From CAXRDE01 sp964342365 (lineage in GTDB: Bacteria > Cyanobacteriota > Sericytochromatia > UBA7694), in contig CAYFGW010000198.1 in assembly GCA_964342365.1 (NCBI GenBank), positions 1 through 9,643 on the forward strand: a DNA stretch of 9,643 nt, given 5' to 3'. Made by a program: the position numbers and the translations under genes. Shown piece by piece: positions 1-5,813 of the stretch. The notes under the pieces were generated by a model. That model did no database searches and was not told the DNA's origin. It saw only the letters and a program-made list of their open reading frames with translations. The stretch's first letter is position 1. The number at the start of each line of letters is the position of its first letter.

Positions 1-565
1 TACCACTGGTAAATAACAGCGCGGCCATTTCGTCTTCGACAGTGTCCACAGTCCCCGTTAAGGGCGATGTTGCGCCCTGTTTTTGCATTTGGTTAAGGGT
101 TAAACCCCTCCACCCCAGTTTTGGCCCGAGGGTCACAAAGTGTTTGAGCGTCGCCTTTCCCCATCCCATGGCCACTCGTGCCACGTGCGCTTTAGTAATT
201 CCGATAAACGCTTCAGGCTCGGCTTCTGTTAAACAAACTTTTAAATTGGAAAGCCCCATACCCGGATCAATGAGCACCGGCACCACGCCCGCTTTGAACA
301 TGGCAAACATCAGAGCAAAAAAGTGAGGGCCCGGCGGTACCATCAGCACCGTCCGCATGCCCCGCTGAATCCCTGCGGCAGCCAGACCGGCAGCCAGTTC
401 ACTGGCCTGCAAAGCCACCTCAGCAAAGGAGTAGGTTTGATACTGCACCTGCCCCTGCTTTTCACCGGTGGCCAGTACCAGAGCCGCTCGCTCGGGAGCT
501 TCGCGGGCATTGGCATCCAGGGCCGTGGCAATATTAACCGTTTTAGCGTGTACCGTGTGAGACAT
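1..565 (-). CDS. oleC: OleC-type beta-lactone synthetase (AMP-binding/ANL family), 3' part missing
   Basis: The frame opens with ATG at 565 and runs off the left edge after about 188 codons, roughly a third of a typical 550-residue OleC. The N-terminus reads as an ANL-superfamily adenylate-forming enzyme. The stretch PPGPHFFALMFAMFKAG followed by VPVLIDPGMG (about residues 77-104) is the pattern typical of OleC proteins, and the frame ends at LLFTSG, the beginning of the P-loop-like ATP motif. In the known pathway OleC uses ATP to close a beta-hydroxy acid (made by OleA and OleD) into a beta-lactone, which OleB then decarboxylates to an olefin. The start shares one base with the oleB stop (TGATG), which suggests translational coupling; the Shine-Dalgarno match is weak and distant. 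The adjacent oleB strongly supports the assignment over a generic fatty acyl-CoA ligase. The adenylation core and lid domain are outside the window, so intactness cannot be judged. Confidence 0.85.
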   Translation of the reverse strand, partial: MSHTVHAKTVNIATALDANAREAPERAALVLATGEKQGQVQYQTYSFAEVALQASELAAGLAAAGIQRGMRTVLMVPPGPHFFALMFAMFKAGVVPVLIDPGMGLSNLKVCLTEAEPEAFIGITKAHVARVAMGWGKATLKHFVTLGPKLGWRGLTLNQMQKQGATSPLTGTVDTVEDEMAALLFTSG

Positions 566-1455
566 CAACGATTTACAAATTCCTGAATCAGCGGCACCAC
601 CTCTTCGGCAGCATCTTCTAAGATATAGTGGCCGCCTTCTAAAAAGCGGTACACCTCAGCCTGAGGAAAAAGGTTTTCCCACACCTGAAGAAAATCTTTG
701 TCGAACACAAAATCTTTCATGCCCCAACAAACGAGGATAGGCGTATCCTCAAAAAGATGTAACTTATCTTCAATGGCACTCAGGGTTTCAAAAGCAGGAT
801 CGTTGGGAGAGAGAGGAATATCCTGTACAAAGCGCAAAGTGGCCAGACGATGCCCCGGAGCAGCATAAGGCAGCTGATAAGCGGCTCTCAGGGCTTTTGA
901 CATAGGATGCTGCTTACAACCAATCAGAGAAGCGCCAATGGAAAATGCGTTTTTATTATTAATCAGCCATGCGCCCAGACGGGTGTTGCGCCCCAGCCGC
1001 AGAGCTGCTGGAATGGCACCGGGCTTGGCGGTATGCTGGTGAAAAGCCGCCGTGTTGAGAATCACCAGTCGGGCAATTTTTTCGGGATGGCGGGTGGCAT
1101 AACCCATGCCAATGGCCCCGCCCCAGTCATGCACAATCAGCGTGATGGGCTCATCCAGAGCCAGAGATTCCAAAAGCCGTTCCAGATCTTCAATGCGCTG
1201 GGACAGCGTGTAAGCGTACTCTGCGTCGTCGGGCTTATCAGAAAAGCCACAGCCAATATGGTCGGGCACAATACAACGAAAATCGGGAGCAAGGGCAGAC
1301 ACCACGTGACGGTAGTAAATAGACCAGCTGGGATTGCCGTGCACCATCACCACGGGTGACCCGGTTCCTTCGTCAATATAGTGCATCTTCAGACCGTTGG
1401 GATGGGTAAAGAAACGGTCCATTTTCAGGGCAACGGTAGCATTAGACACCTTCAT
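565..1455 (-). CDS. oleB: OleB-type alpha/beta hydrolase (beta-lactone decarboxylase)
   Basis: This 296-residue alpha/beta hydrolase resembles haloalkane dehalogenases. HGNPSWS (39-45) carries the oxyanion-side Asn and HDWGG (109-113) puts Asp110 at the nucleophile elbow instead of Ser. CWGMKDFVFD (243-252) supplies a likely acid at Asp248, and GGH ends in catalytic His276. An Asp-His-Asp triad of this kind is known for OleB, which decarboxylates the cis-beta-lactone made by OleC to a long-chain cis-alkene. The directly following oleC favours OleB over a true dehalogenase or epoxide hydrolase; substrate is inferred from this context. I chose ATG 1455 because GAGGAG lies four bases upstream; an in-frame TTG at 1467 falls inside that ribosome-binding site. 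The gene overlaps the end of the macro-domain gene by 14 nt and its stop overlaps the oleC start by 1 nt, so the three are probably cotranscribed. Confidence 0.85.
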   Translation of the reverse strand: MKVSNATVALKMDRFFTHPNGLKMHYIDEGTGSPVVMVHGNPSWSIYYRHVVSALAPDFRCIVPDHIGCGFSDKPDDAEYAYTLSQRIEDLERLLESLALDEPITLIVHDWGGAIGMGYATRHPEKIARLVILNTAAFHQHTAKPGAIPAALRLGRNTRLGAWLINNKNAFSIGASLIGCKQHPMSKALRAAYQLPYAAPGHRLATLRFVQDIPLSPNDPAFETLSAIEDKLHLFEDTPILVCWGMKDFVFDKDFLQVWENLFPQAEVYRFLEGGHYILEDAAEEVVPLIQEFVNR

Positions 1456-1966
1456 GATTCTCCTCAAACTGTTCTAACACCTGTTCAAAGACCCGGTAAC
1501 TTTTCTGGCTTTTGAGCACAAAAATCACCTTTTCAATGGTGTTGTCGGGCTGGGAGACGCTTTTGTAAAGTTCTTCGTATAAAATTTCGGCACAGCGATC
1601 CAGAGGATAACGGTTAATGCCAGAACCAATGGGTGGAAGAGCCAAACTCTTGAGGCCGTCTTTCTGGGCCTGTTCCAGGATGGTGCGAATGGTTTTACGA
1701 ATTTTAAGGGCCCCGGCGGTGGCGGTGGTATCCACGGTCGGAGTGTGCATCACCTGTTCCGCCTTGAGTTTTTCTCCCGTGGACTCTACTACAGGAGCCT
1801 CTCCGGGTTCAAGGTTTGTGACCGCCTCGATGGTGCGAGGCTCTTCGTCGAGATCAAAGGGAATAAGGGTCTTTCCACTCACATTAATCACGGCGTCCAC
1901 ATTACAGGTGGTAATATCTCCCTGCATCAGACGCACGCTGGTATGAGCAAGTCGTCGTTCTTTCAC
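1442..1966 (-). CDS. Divergent macro-domain protein (ADP-ribose-binding fold)
   Basis: This 174-residue protein is essentially one macro domain, a fold that binds ADP-ribose or related nucleotides and in some members removes ADP-ribose from proteins. Visible landmarks are LMQGDIT (13-19), VDAVIN (23-28), VMHTPT (72-77) and LALPPIGSGINRYP (108-121), the last being the diphosphate-binding loop. The usual NAAN after strand two is NVSG here, and the Gly-rich GGGV loop with its helix is missing, so catalytic ADP-ribosyl hydrolysis is doubtful; binding may survive. I prefer GTG 1966 because AGGAAGGA sits six bases upstream and the domain begins about ten residues later. ATG 2008 or TTG 2014 would add 14 or 16 residues without a ribosome-binding site. 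It is the first gene of the operon with oleB and oleC, overlapping oleB by 14 nt. Its role there is unknown. Confidence 0.78.
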   Translation of the reverse strand: MKERRLAHTSVRLMQGDITTCNVDAVINVSGKTLIPFDLDEEPRTIEAVTNLEPGEAPVVESTGEKLKAEQVMHTPTVDTTATAGALKIRKTIRTILEQAQKDGLKSLALPPIGSGINRYPLDRCAEILYEELYKSVSQPDNTIEKVIFVLKSQKSYRVFEQVLEQFEENHEGV

Positions 1967-2203
1967 AGTGGGTCCTTCCTTCACTTGTCTGTCCCTAGGA
2001 TACTCCATATTCAAGGAAAATGGGTTTATATTTCGTTTCTACTCCGTTTTCTTGTGGAGTGTTACAGGCAGCATAAGAAGACATAAAGACATTTTGCGAA
2101 AACCTTAAATTCAGGTCAAATCCCCCGCAAGCGTCTGGTCATGTTCAAATAGATCTGTTAACGTGTAAGTCAAACAAAGAACCATCAGGTCAGGGGGAAA
2201 ACA
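1967..2203. other. Divergent intergenic region between the macro-domain operon and prs
   Basis: This AT-richer stretch separates two genes transcribed away from each other, so it should hold both promoters. I found no convincing sigma70 pair on the plus strand. On the minus strand TTGACT followed about 16 bases later by TATTTG (around 2145-2174) is a possible but poor promoter for the macro-domain operon. No strong hairpin, direct repeat or RNA element is evident. The shorter version of the spacer (2009-2203) applies if the macro gene starts at ATG 2008. Confidence 0.4.
1973..1980 (-). promoter_or_regulatory. Shine-Dalgarno AGGAAGGA deciding the GTG start of the macro-domain gene
   Basis: On the minus strand AGGAAGGA lies six bases before GTG 1966. 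The longer in-frame starts at 2008 and 2014 have no comparable site, so this is the main argument for the shorter protein. Confidence 0.65.
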
Positions 2204-3307
2204 ATGCCTACGAGTTCTACGTTGACTCGATTTAGCGAGTTAGCCATCAAGGAAAAAGTACTTTTATCAAGGACGGCCAGCATGGATATTGACCGGTCTC
2301 GGGGACGCCTGAGTCTTATAGCTTGCGAATCGGGAAAAGGTTTTGCAGAACGCATTGCCAAACATCTGAATGACCTCATTGGAGAACATGCCGAAACCTG
2401 TCACAGGGCCTCATCTGAGGTCTTTTTCTCTAATATGGAAGTCAAAACCCTGATTGAAGACAATATTCGCGGCGATGACGTTTACATTGTGCAATGTATT
2501 GACGATCCCTTAAGCCGTCACAAACGCAGCGTTAACGATAACCTGATGGCTCTATGCACCGCCATTGACGCCGCTTATAACGCCGATGCCGACCGCATTA
2601 CCGCGGTCATCCCTCAATACCCTTACGCCCGCCAGGAGCGTAAAAAAGGTCGTGAGTCTATTACCGCCCGACAAATCGCTACCTTTTTAGAGGCCTCTGG
2701 CGCAGATCGCGTGATTACCTTAGATATTCACGCAGAACCCATTGAAGGCTTTTTCAGACAGGGACGCTTTGAAAACCTGCACGCCTCTCACACCATTATC
2801 GAATATATTCGTAAACACCAGCCCATTCCCGACCTCACCGTGGTAGCTCCTGACGTGGGCTCTGTAGAAAGAGCGCGCTTTTACTCACGAGAACTGCGCT
2901 CGGATCTGGCAGTGGTGGATAAAACCCGCGACTATTCCAAACCCAGCATGATTGAATCCATGCGTTTAATTGGCAACGTGGAAGGCCGCAATATTTTAAT
3001 GGCGGACGACATGATCGCCACCGGCGGCACCATTGTCAACGCCGCCCGCTTGCTCAGAGAGAACGGGGCCAAAAAGATTTATCTGGCCTGCTCCATGCCC
3101 TACTTTAACGGAGACGCCACTAAAAAATTAGATAAAGCCTTTGAAGACGGCATTATTGAAAGCGTCATTGGCACCGACGCGGTGTTTCACGGCCCCGATT
3201 TTATCAAAGAGCACCCCTGGTACACAGAAGTGTCTGTGGCCGAGCTGTTTGCGGGCGTGATTTACAATATCAACCACCGTTTATCGGTGAGTGAATTGTT
3301 AAAATAA
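2204..3307 (+). CDS. prs: Ribose-phosphate pyrophosphokinase (PRPP synthetase), divergent
   Basis: The 367-residue product makes PRPP from ribose 5-phosphate and ATP, feeding nucleotide, histidine and tryptophan synthesis. Family landmarks: AVIPQYPYARQERKKGR (134-150, ATP-binding loop), LDIHAEPIEGFF (173-184), VVAPDVGSVERAR (213-225), the catalytic flexible loop with Lys240 and Arg242 (VVDKTRDY), and the PRPP loop MADDMIATGGT (266-276). It is about 50 residues longer than common class I enzymes (about 315): an N-terminal extension plus roughly 8 extra residues near 101-108. Unlike E. coli Prs, the FSDGE motif reads FSNME (75-79) and DDMIDTGGT reads DDMIATGGT, losing one acidic residue. ATG 2204 has GGGGGA six bases upstream; ATG 2282, with AAGGA eight bases upstream, would give a 341-residue protein closer to family length. 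The gene is monocistronic, and its stop overlaps the convergent barrel gene by 9 nt. Confidence 0.9.
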   Translation: MPTSSTLTRFSELAIKEKVLLSRTASMDIDRSRGRLSLIACESGKGFAERIAKHLNDLIGEHAETCHRASSEVFFSNMEVKTLIEDNIRGDDVYIVQCIDDPLSRHKRSVNDNLMALCTAIDAAYNADADRITAVIPQYPYARQERKKGRESITARQIATFLEASGADRVITLDIHAEPIEGFFRQGRFENLHASHTIIEYIRKHQPIPDLTVVAPDVGSVERARFYSRELRSDLAVVDKTRDYSKPSMIESMRLIGNVEGRNILMADDMIATGGTIVNAARLLRENGAKKIYLACSMPYFNGDATKKLDKAFEDGIIESVIGTDAVFHGPDFIKEHPWYTEVSVAELFAGVIYNINHRLSVSELLK

Positions 3308-3961
3308 GAAGCCGGTGCTCGCCACCAGGCTAAATGTGCCCACGTTCCAGCGAAAGTTCACCTCGCGGTCCGTATCTTCATCTAGCAAACTGGCCACATA
3401 AAAATTAATGCGCACGTCGGTGTAGAGCACGTTGTTCCAGGTGTAGTTGACGCCCACGCCCGTTTGATAGGTCATCGAAAAGCTGGGCAGAGCCGGATCG
3501 GGACTGAGAACGGGCGTGGCCCCCGCAAAAAAGTAGGTCTGTACCGGCAGGGCGTCCAGAGGCTCTACCATAAAGGCAATACCCCCATCCAACTTAAATA
3601 ACGGCTGGTTCAATAAGGTGGTGTGGGCACCGTACAATAAACGCCAGTTTTTATTGAGATCGAAAAACCCCGAAACCCCCAGCCATTCAGTGGTTTCTCG
3701 ACCGGGCACCTGCGCTCTGGGCAGGGTGTCCGGGTCGGCGTCAGCATTGGGATCTGTGGGAGTAGCGGGCGTGTTGGCACCGGCACTGCTACCGCTTTGT
3801 CGGGCCGACTCCGGATACTGCTCCACGGTTTTTCCCAGCGGAGCAAAAAGGCTTTCGATAGAAAAAGAAATACCCTGATCCGCTTGTACCTGCGGCGTCC
3901 ATAACACCTGTGACATCAAAAACAGAAAGATGGCTCCGGACCGTTTCAGCTTATGTTTCAC
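3299..3961 (-). CDS. Small exported protein, probable outer-membrane beta-barrel
   Basis: I do not recognise the family by name. The 220-residue product starts with a signal peptide: basic MKHKLKR, a hydrophobic stretch to about residue 21 and a likely VQA/DQ cleavage after residue 27. Residues about 50-85 are a Ser/Ala/Pro/Thr/Asp-rich linker. From about 90 onward it alternates polar and hydrophobic residues with many aromatics (for example WRLLYGAHTTLL, MTYQTGVGVNYTW, DVRINFYVASLL) and ends in GFLF. Alternating strands and a C-terminal Phe are typical of BAM-inserted barrels, so an eight-stranded-type small barrel is inferred. The GTG start at 3961 overlaps the stop of the upstream phosphatase gene (GTGA, 4 nt), implying coupling. 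Its own end overlaps convergent prs by 9 nt, leaving no room for a terminator between them. Confidence 0.7.
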   Translation of the reverse strand: MKHKLKRSGAIFLFLMSQVLWTPQVQADQGISFSIESLFAPLGKTVEQYPESARQSGSSAGANTPATPTDPNADADPDTLPRAQVPGRETTEWLGVSGFFDLNKNWRLLYGAHTTLLNQPLFKLDGGIAFMVEPLDALPVQTYFFAGATPVLSPDPALPSFSMTYQTGVGVNYTWNNVLYTDVRINFYVASLLDEDTDREVNFRWNVGTFSLVASTGFLF

Positions 3962-4623
3962 CGGGGGATATAGTCCAGATCAAAATCATTACAGTGCAAA
4001 TGACGGGTGTCGTTCACATAGCGAATATAGTGACGCTGATTGTGCATGCCCGCCAGACTGAGTGCGGTATTGTCTATACACACAAAAACGGGGGCATCAG
4101 GAGGCACGCTGGCCAGATGACTCAAACAGGCACGAATAAAACCGCCGTGGCTCATGACCACGACAAAATCATCGGCACTGTGCTCCGACGCTAGCTGCGT
4201 CAAAAAACCGGCGGCACGCCGCCAGAGTTCGACTTTTGACTCGCCACCGGGTACGGCTCCCCAGTCTCTGGCTTTGGCAAAACGCTCCCGCTCTTCGGGA
4301 TATTTCTCACCGGCTTCTTCCCAGGTCAATCCGGAAAAAATCCCGGAATCCACTTCCACCAACTGCGGATCTTCGTGGCAGGAGATATCGGGAAAGGCAT
4401 TTAACGTGGGAGCCAGAGTCTGACGGGTGCGCTGCAAAGGACTGCAATAAAAGCGCGCGGGAGCAACCTTTGAAAGATTGGGCACCAGATTCGTTTTTAA
4501 GTAATTGGCCAGTTTGTCCGACTGGGCCAGACCCCGTTCCGATAAAGCGAAGTCACGCTGCCCCTGCATAATATGCTGTGCATTGCCCAGGGATTCAGCG
4601 TGACGTATAAAGAGAACTTCCAC
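3958..4623 (-). CDS. Histidine phosphatase superfamily protein (phosphoglycerate mutase-like)
   Basis: This 221-residue protein is a branch-1 histidine phosphatase. FIRHAESLGN (5-14) contains the phosphorylated His8, SPLQRTRQTL (61-70) contains the phosphate-binding Arg65, Glu90 in LVEVDSGIFSGLTW is the likely proton donor, and MSHGG (157-161) carries the second catalytic His159. All key residues are present, so it should be active. Members include cofactor-dependent phosphoglycerate mutases, cobalamin-pathway phosphatases and broad phosphatases; the substrate cannot be told from sequence, and the length suits a phosphatase rather than a glycolytic mutase. No signal peptide is visible, so it is cytoplasmic. 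The GTG start lies 8 nt after the ycf23-like stop and lacks a Shine-Dalgarno site, suggesting coupled translation; no upstream in-frame alternative was found nearby. Its stop overlaps the start of the barrel gene by 4 nt. Confidence 0.88.
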   Translation of the reverse strand: MEVLFIRHAESLGNAQHIMQGQRDFALSERGLAQSDKLANYLKTNLVPNLSKVAPARFYCSPLQRTRQTLAPTLNAFPDISCHEDPQLVEVDSGIFSGLTWEEAGEKYPEERERFAKARDWGAVPGGESKVELWRRAAGFLTQLASEHSADDFVVVMSHGGFIRACLSHLASVPPDAPVFVCIDNTALSLAGMHNQRHYIRYVNDTRHLHCNDFDLDYIPR

Positions 4624-4631
4624 AGAGATGG

Positions 4632-5288
4632 TTAGACGCGAACGCCCTGAAGCTGGTGTTGCAATTGCTGGATATACTGCTTCATATCATCTGCTTTACG
4701 AATGGCAGCTCCCACGCCTACAGCTTCAGCACCGGTGGCAACGGCGTCACTCAGATTTTCTAAGGTCAGTTTGCCGCTGAGCATCACGGGAATATTCACC
4801 GCAGCCTGAATGGGGGCCACGTGAGAAATATCGCCGCTAATATTTTCAATTTGCAGCAGTTCCACACCCAGAGATTCTAGCTGTTGTGCCAGCTGAATTT
4901 GTGCGCGGGTGTCCAGAATACCAGGCAAGGTCACACAAATACCGGCACGTCCTTTAACCAGGCTCACCAATTCCGTGGCCCAGGTCATGACCATATCGGG
5001 GTTGATCACCGCACCGCGATCGTAAATAGGTTGAAAATTACCCAATTCCACCCAGTCCGTTCCCCAGTCCACGCTGTCGGCCAGGGCTTTGGGATCCAGA
5101 GAAGATACAAAAACGCTCAGGTCGGTGTGAGCTTTGATCCAGCGCACGGAGGCTTCGTCAGTGGACACGTCAATGGCTGTGGCTACACCGTTAGCGGCGA
5201 GGGCCACTTCACGAATATTGCCCGCATCAAAATTTTCGATACCGGCAATAACTTTTAAGAAGGGAAGGTTTTGGAATATGTTTTTCAC
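4632..5288 (-). CDS. ycf23: Ycf23-like protein (DUF561), TIM-barrel-like
   Basis: The 218-residue product matches the pattern of the DUF561/Ycf23 family, found in cyanobacteria and red-lineage plastids. Landmarks are KVIAGIENFD (12-21), AIDVSTD (38-44), WVELGNFQPIYDRG (79-92), ICVTLPGILD (117-126), IPVMLSGKLT (166-175) and VGVGAAI (190-196). The series of beta-strand/alpha-helix units with Gly-rich phosphate-binding-like ends resembles a TIM barrel such as those of ThiG or HisA, but the function is unknown and I do not assign a reaction. It appears slightly shorter than plastid homologues, with a reduced segment after residue 150. The start is GTG 5288 with AAGGAGA six bases upstream. It leads an operon with the histidine phosphatase (8-nt gap) and the barrel protein, and is divergent from the ycf35-like gene. 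Confidence 0.8.
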   Translation of the reverse strand: MKNIFQNLPFLKVIAGIENFDAGNIREVALAANGVATAIDVSTDEASVRWIKAHTDLSVFVSSLDPKALADSVDWGTDWVELGNFQPIYDRGAVINPDMVMTWATELVSLVKGRAGICVTLPGILDTRAQIQLAQQLESLGVELLQIENISGDISHVAPIQAAVNIPVMLSGKLTLENLSDAVATGAEAVGVGAAIRKADDMKQYIQQLQHQLQGVRV

Positions 5289-5294
5289 ACAGAA

Positions 5295-5301
5295 TCTCCT
5301 T
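5295..5301 (-). promoter_or_regulatory. Shine-Dalgarno AAGGAGA of the ycf23-like gene
   Basis: A near-consensus ribosome-binding site lies six bases before GTG 5288 and fixes this non-ATG start. No competing ATG lies nearby in frame. Confidence 0.7.
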
Positions 5302-5317
5302 GATTATCATTATTTAC

Positions 5318-5323
5318 AGTATA
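5318..5323 (-). promoter_or_regulatory. Possible -10 element TATACT for the ycf23 operon
   Basis: TATACT on the minus strand lies 29 bases before the GTG start, which would give a leader of about 22 nt. No good -35 hexamer is seen 16-18 bases further upstream, so this is tentative. It sits back to back with the -35 box of the opposite promoter. Confidence 0.3.
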
Positions 5324-5332
5324 CACATAAAA

Positions 5333-5362
5333 TTGACCCCGTTATGCACTCTCTTTTATAAT
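5333..5362 (+). promoter_or_regulatory. Sigma70-type promoter of the ycf35-like gene
   Basis: TTGACC at 5333-5338 and TATAAT at 5357-5362 are separated by 18 bases, close to consensus (5 of 6 and 6 of 6). Transcription would begin near 5369, leaving a leader of about 23 nt. The Shine-Dalgarno AGGGGA (5381-5386) lies five bases before ATG 5392. Confidence 0.7.
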
Positions 5363-5391
5363 CAAAGCAAACACCATTTAAGGGGAATCAC

Positions 5392-5793
5392 ATGTCACAC
5401 TTCACACGGGTAAAAACCCAGATTATGGACTTAGACTGTCTTGAATTGGCCCTGGGCGAGCTAGATTATCGTATTTTGCACGAGGCAAAAATTCGCGGCT
5501 GGCAACAGCAGCAGCGCCCCGCAAAAGTCGTGGCACAATTCCCGGATTTGCTTTGCCAGTATGACATTGGCTTTGTACGTAACAGCACTACCAACGCCTA
5601 CGATATGGTGGCAGACTGGTGGGCCATCAAAGAACGTATTGGTCACGATCAGGATCAAATCAGCCAACAAATTATGCAGCGCTACGCTTACCACAAGGTG
5701 ATGAAAACAGTAGAAGCTCAGGGCTTTACCCTCTCTGAGCAAAAGCAGGATTCCGAACAGAACCTGCGCCTGGTGGTGCGTAAATGGGGCTAG
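5392..5793 (+). CDS. ycf35: Ycf35-like protein (DUF1257)
   Basis: This 133-residue protein matches the DUF1257/Ycf35 family throughout. It opens with MSHFTRVKTQIMDLDCLELAL in place of the usual MSHFSTIKT-type start. It then has RGWQQQQ (35-41), YDIGFVRN (57-64), the core MVADWWAIKERI (71-82), and QQIMQRYAYHKV (92-103), and closes with NLRLVVRKWG. The family is conserved in cyanobacteria and plastids but has no settled function; it is soluble, with no signal peptide or membrane segment. Length and both ends agree with the family, so the gene looks complete. It is a single-gene unit with its own clear promoter and ends 20 bp before the convergent TPR gene; no convincing terminator hairpin is seen in that gap. 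Confidence 0.85.
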   Translation: MSHFTRVKTQIMDLDCLELALGELDYRILHEAKIRGWQQQQRPAKVVAQFPDLLCQYDIGFVRNSTTNAYDMVADWWAIKERIGHDQDQISQQIMQRYAYHKVMKTVEAQGFTLSEQKQDSEQNLRLVVRKWG

Positions 5794-5813
5794 ACCTCTT
5801 TTAGAACCCGCAC

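Noticed and set aside
42..586. Two plus-strand frames at the left edge (42-326 and 323-586)
   Set aside because: They are antisense to the partial oleC frame, which shows clear AMP-binding motifs and reads through without a stop.
907..1359. Plus-strand open frame of 150 codons
   Set aside because: It is antisense to oleB, whose catalytic motifs are intact, and its translation shows no family pattern.
565..1455. Haloalkane dehalogenase as the name for the alpha/beta hydrolase
   Set aside because: The Asp nucleophile fits both families, but the overlapping downstream oleC makes OleB the better reading.
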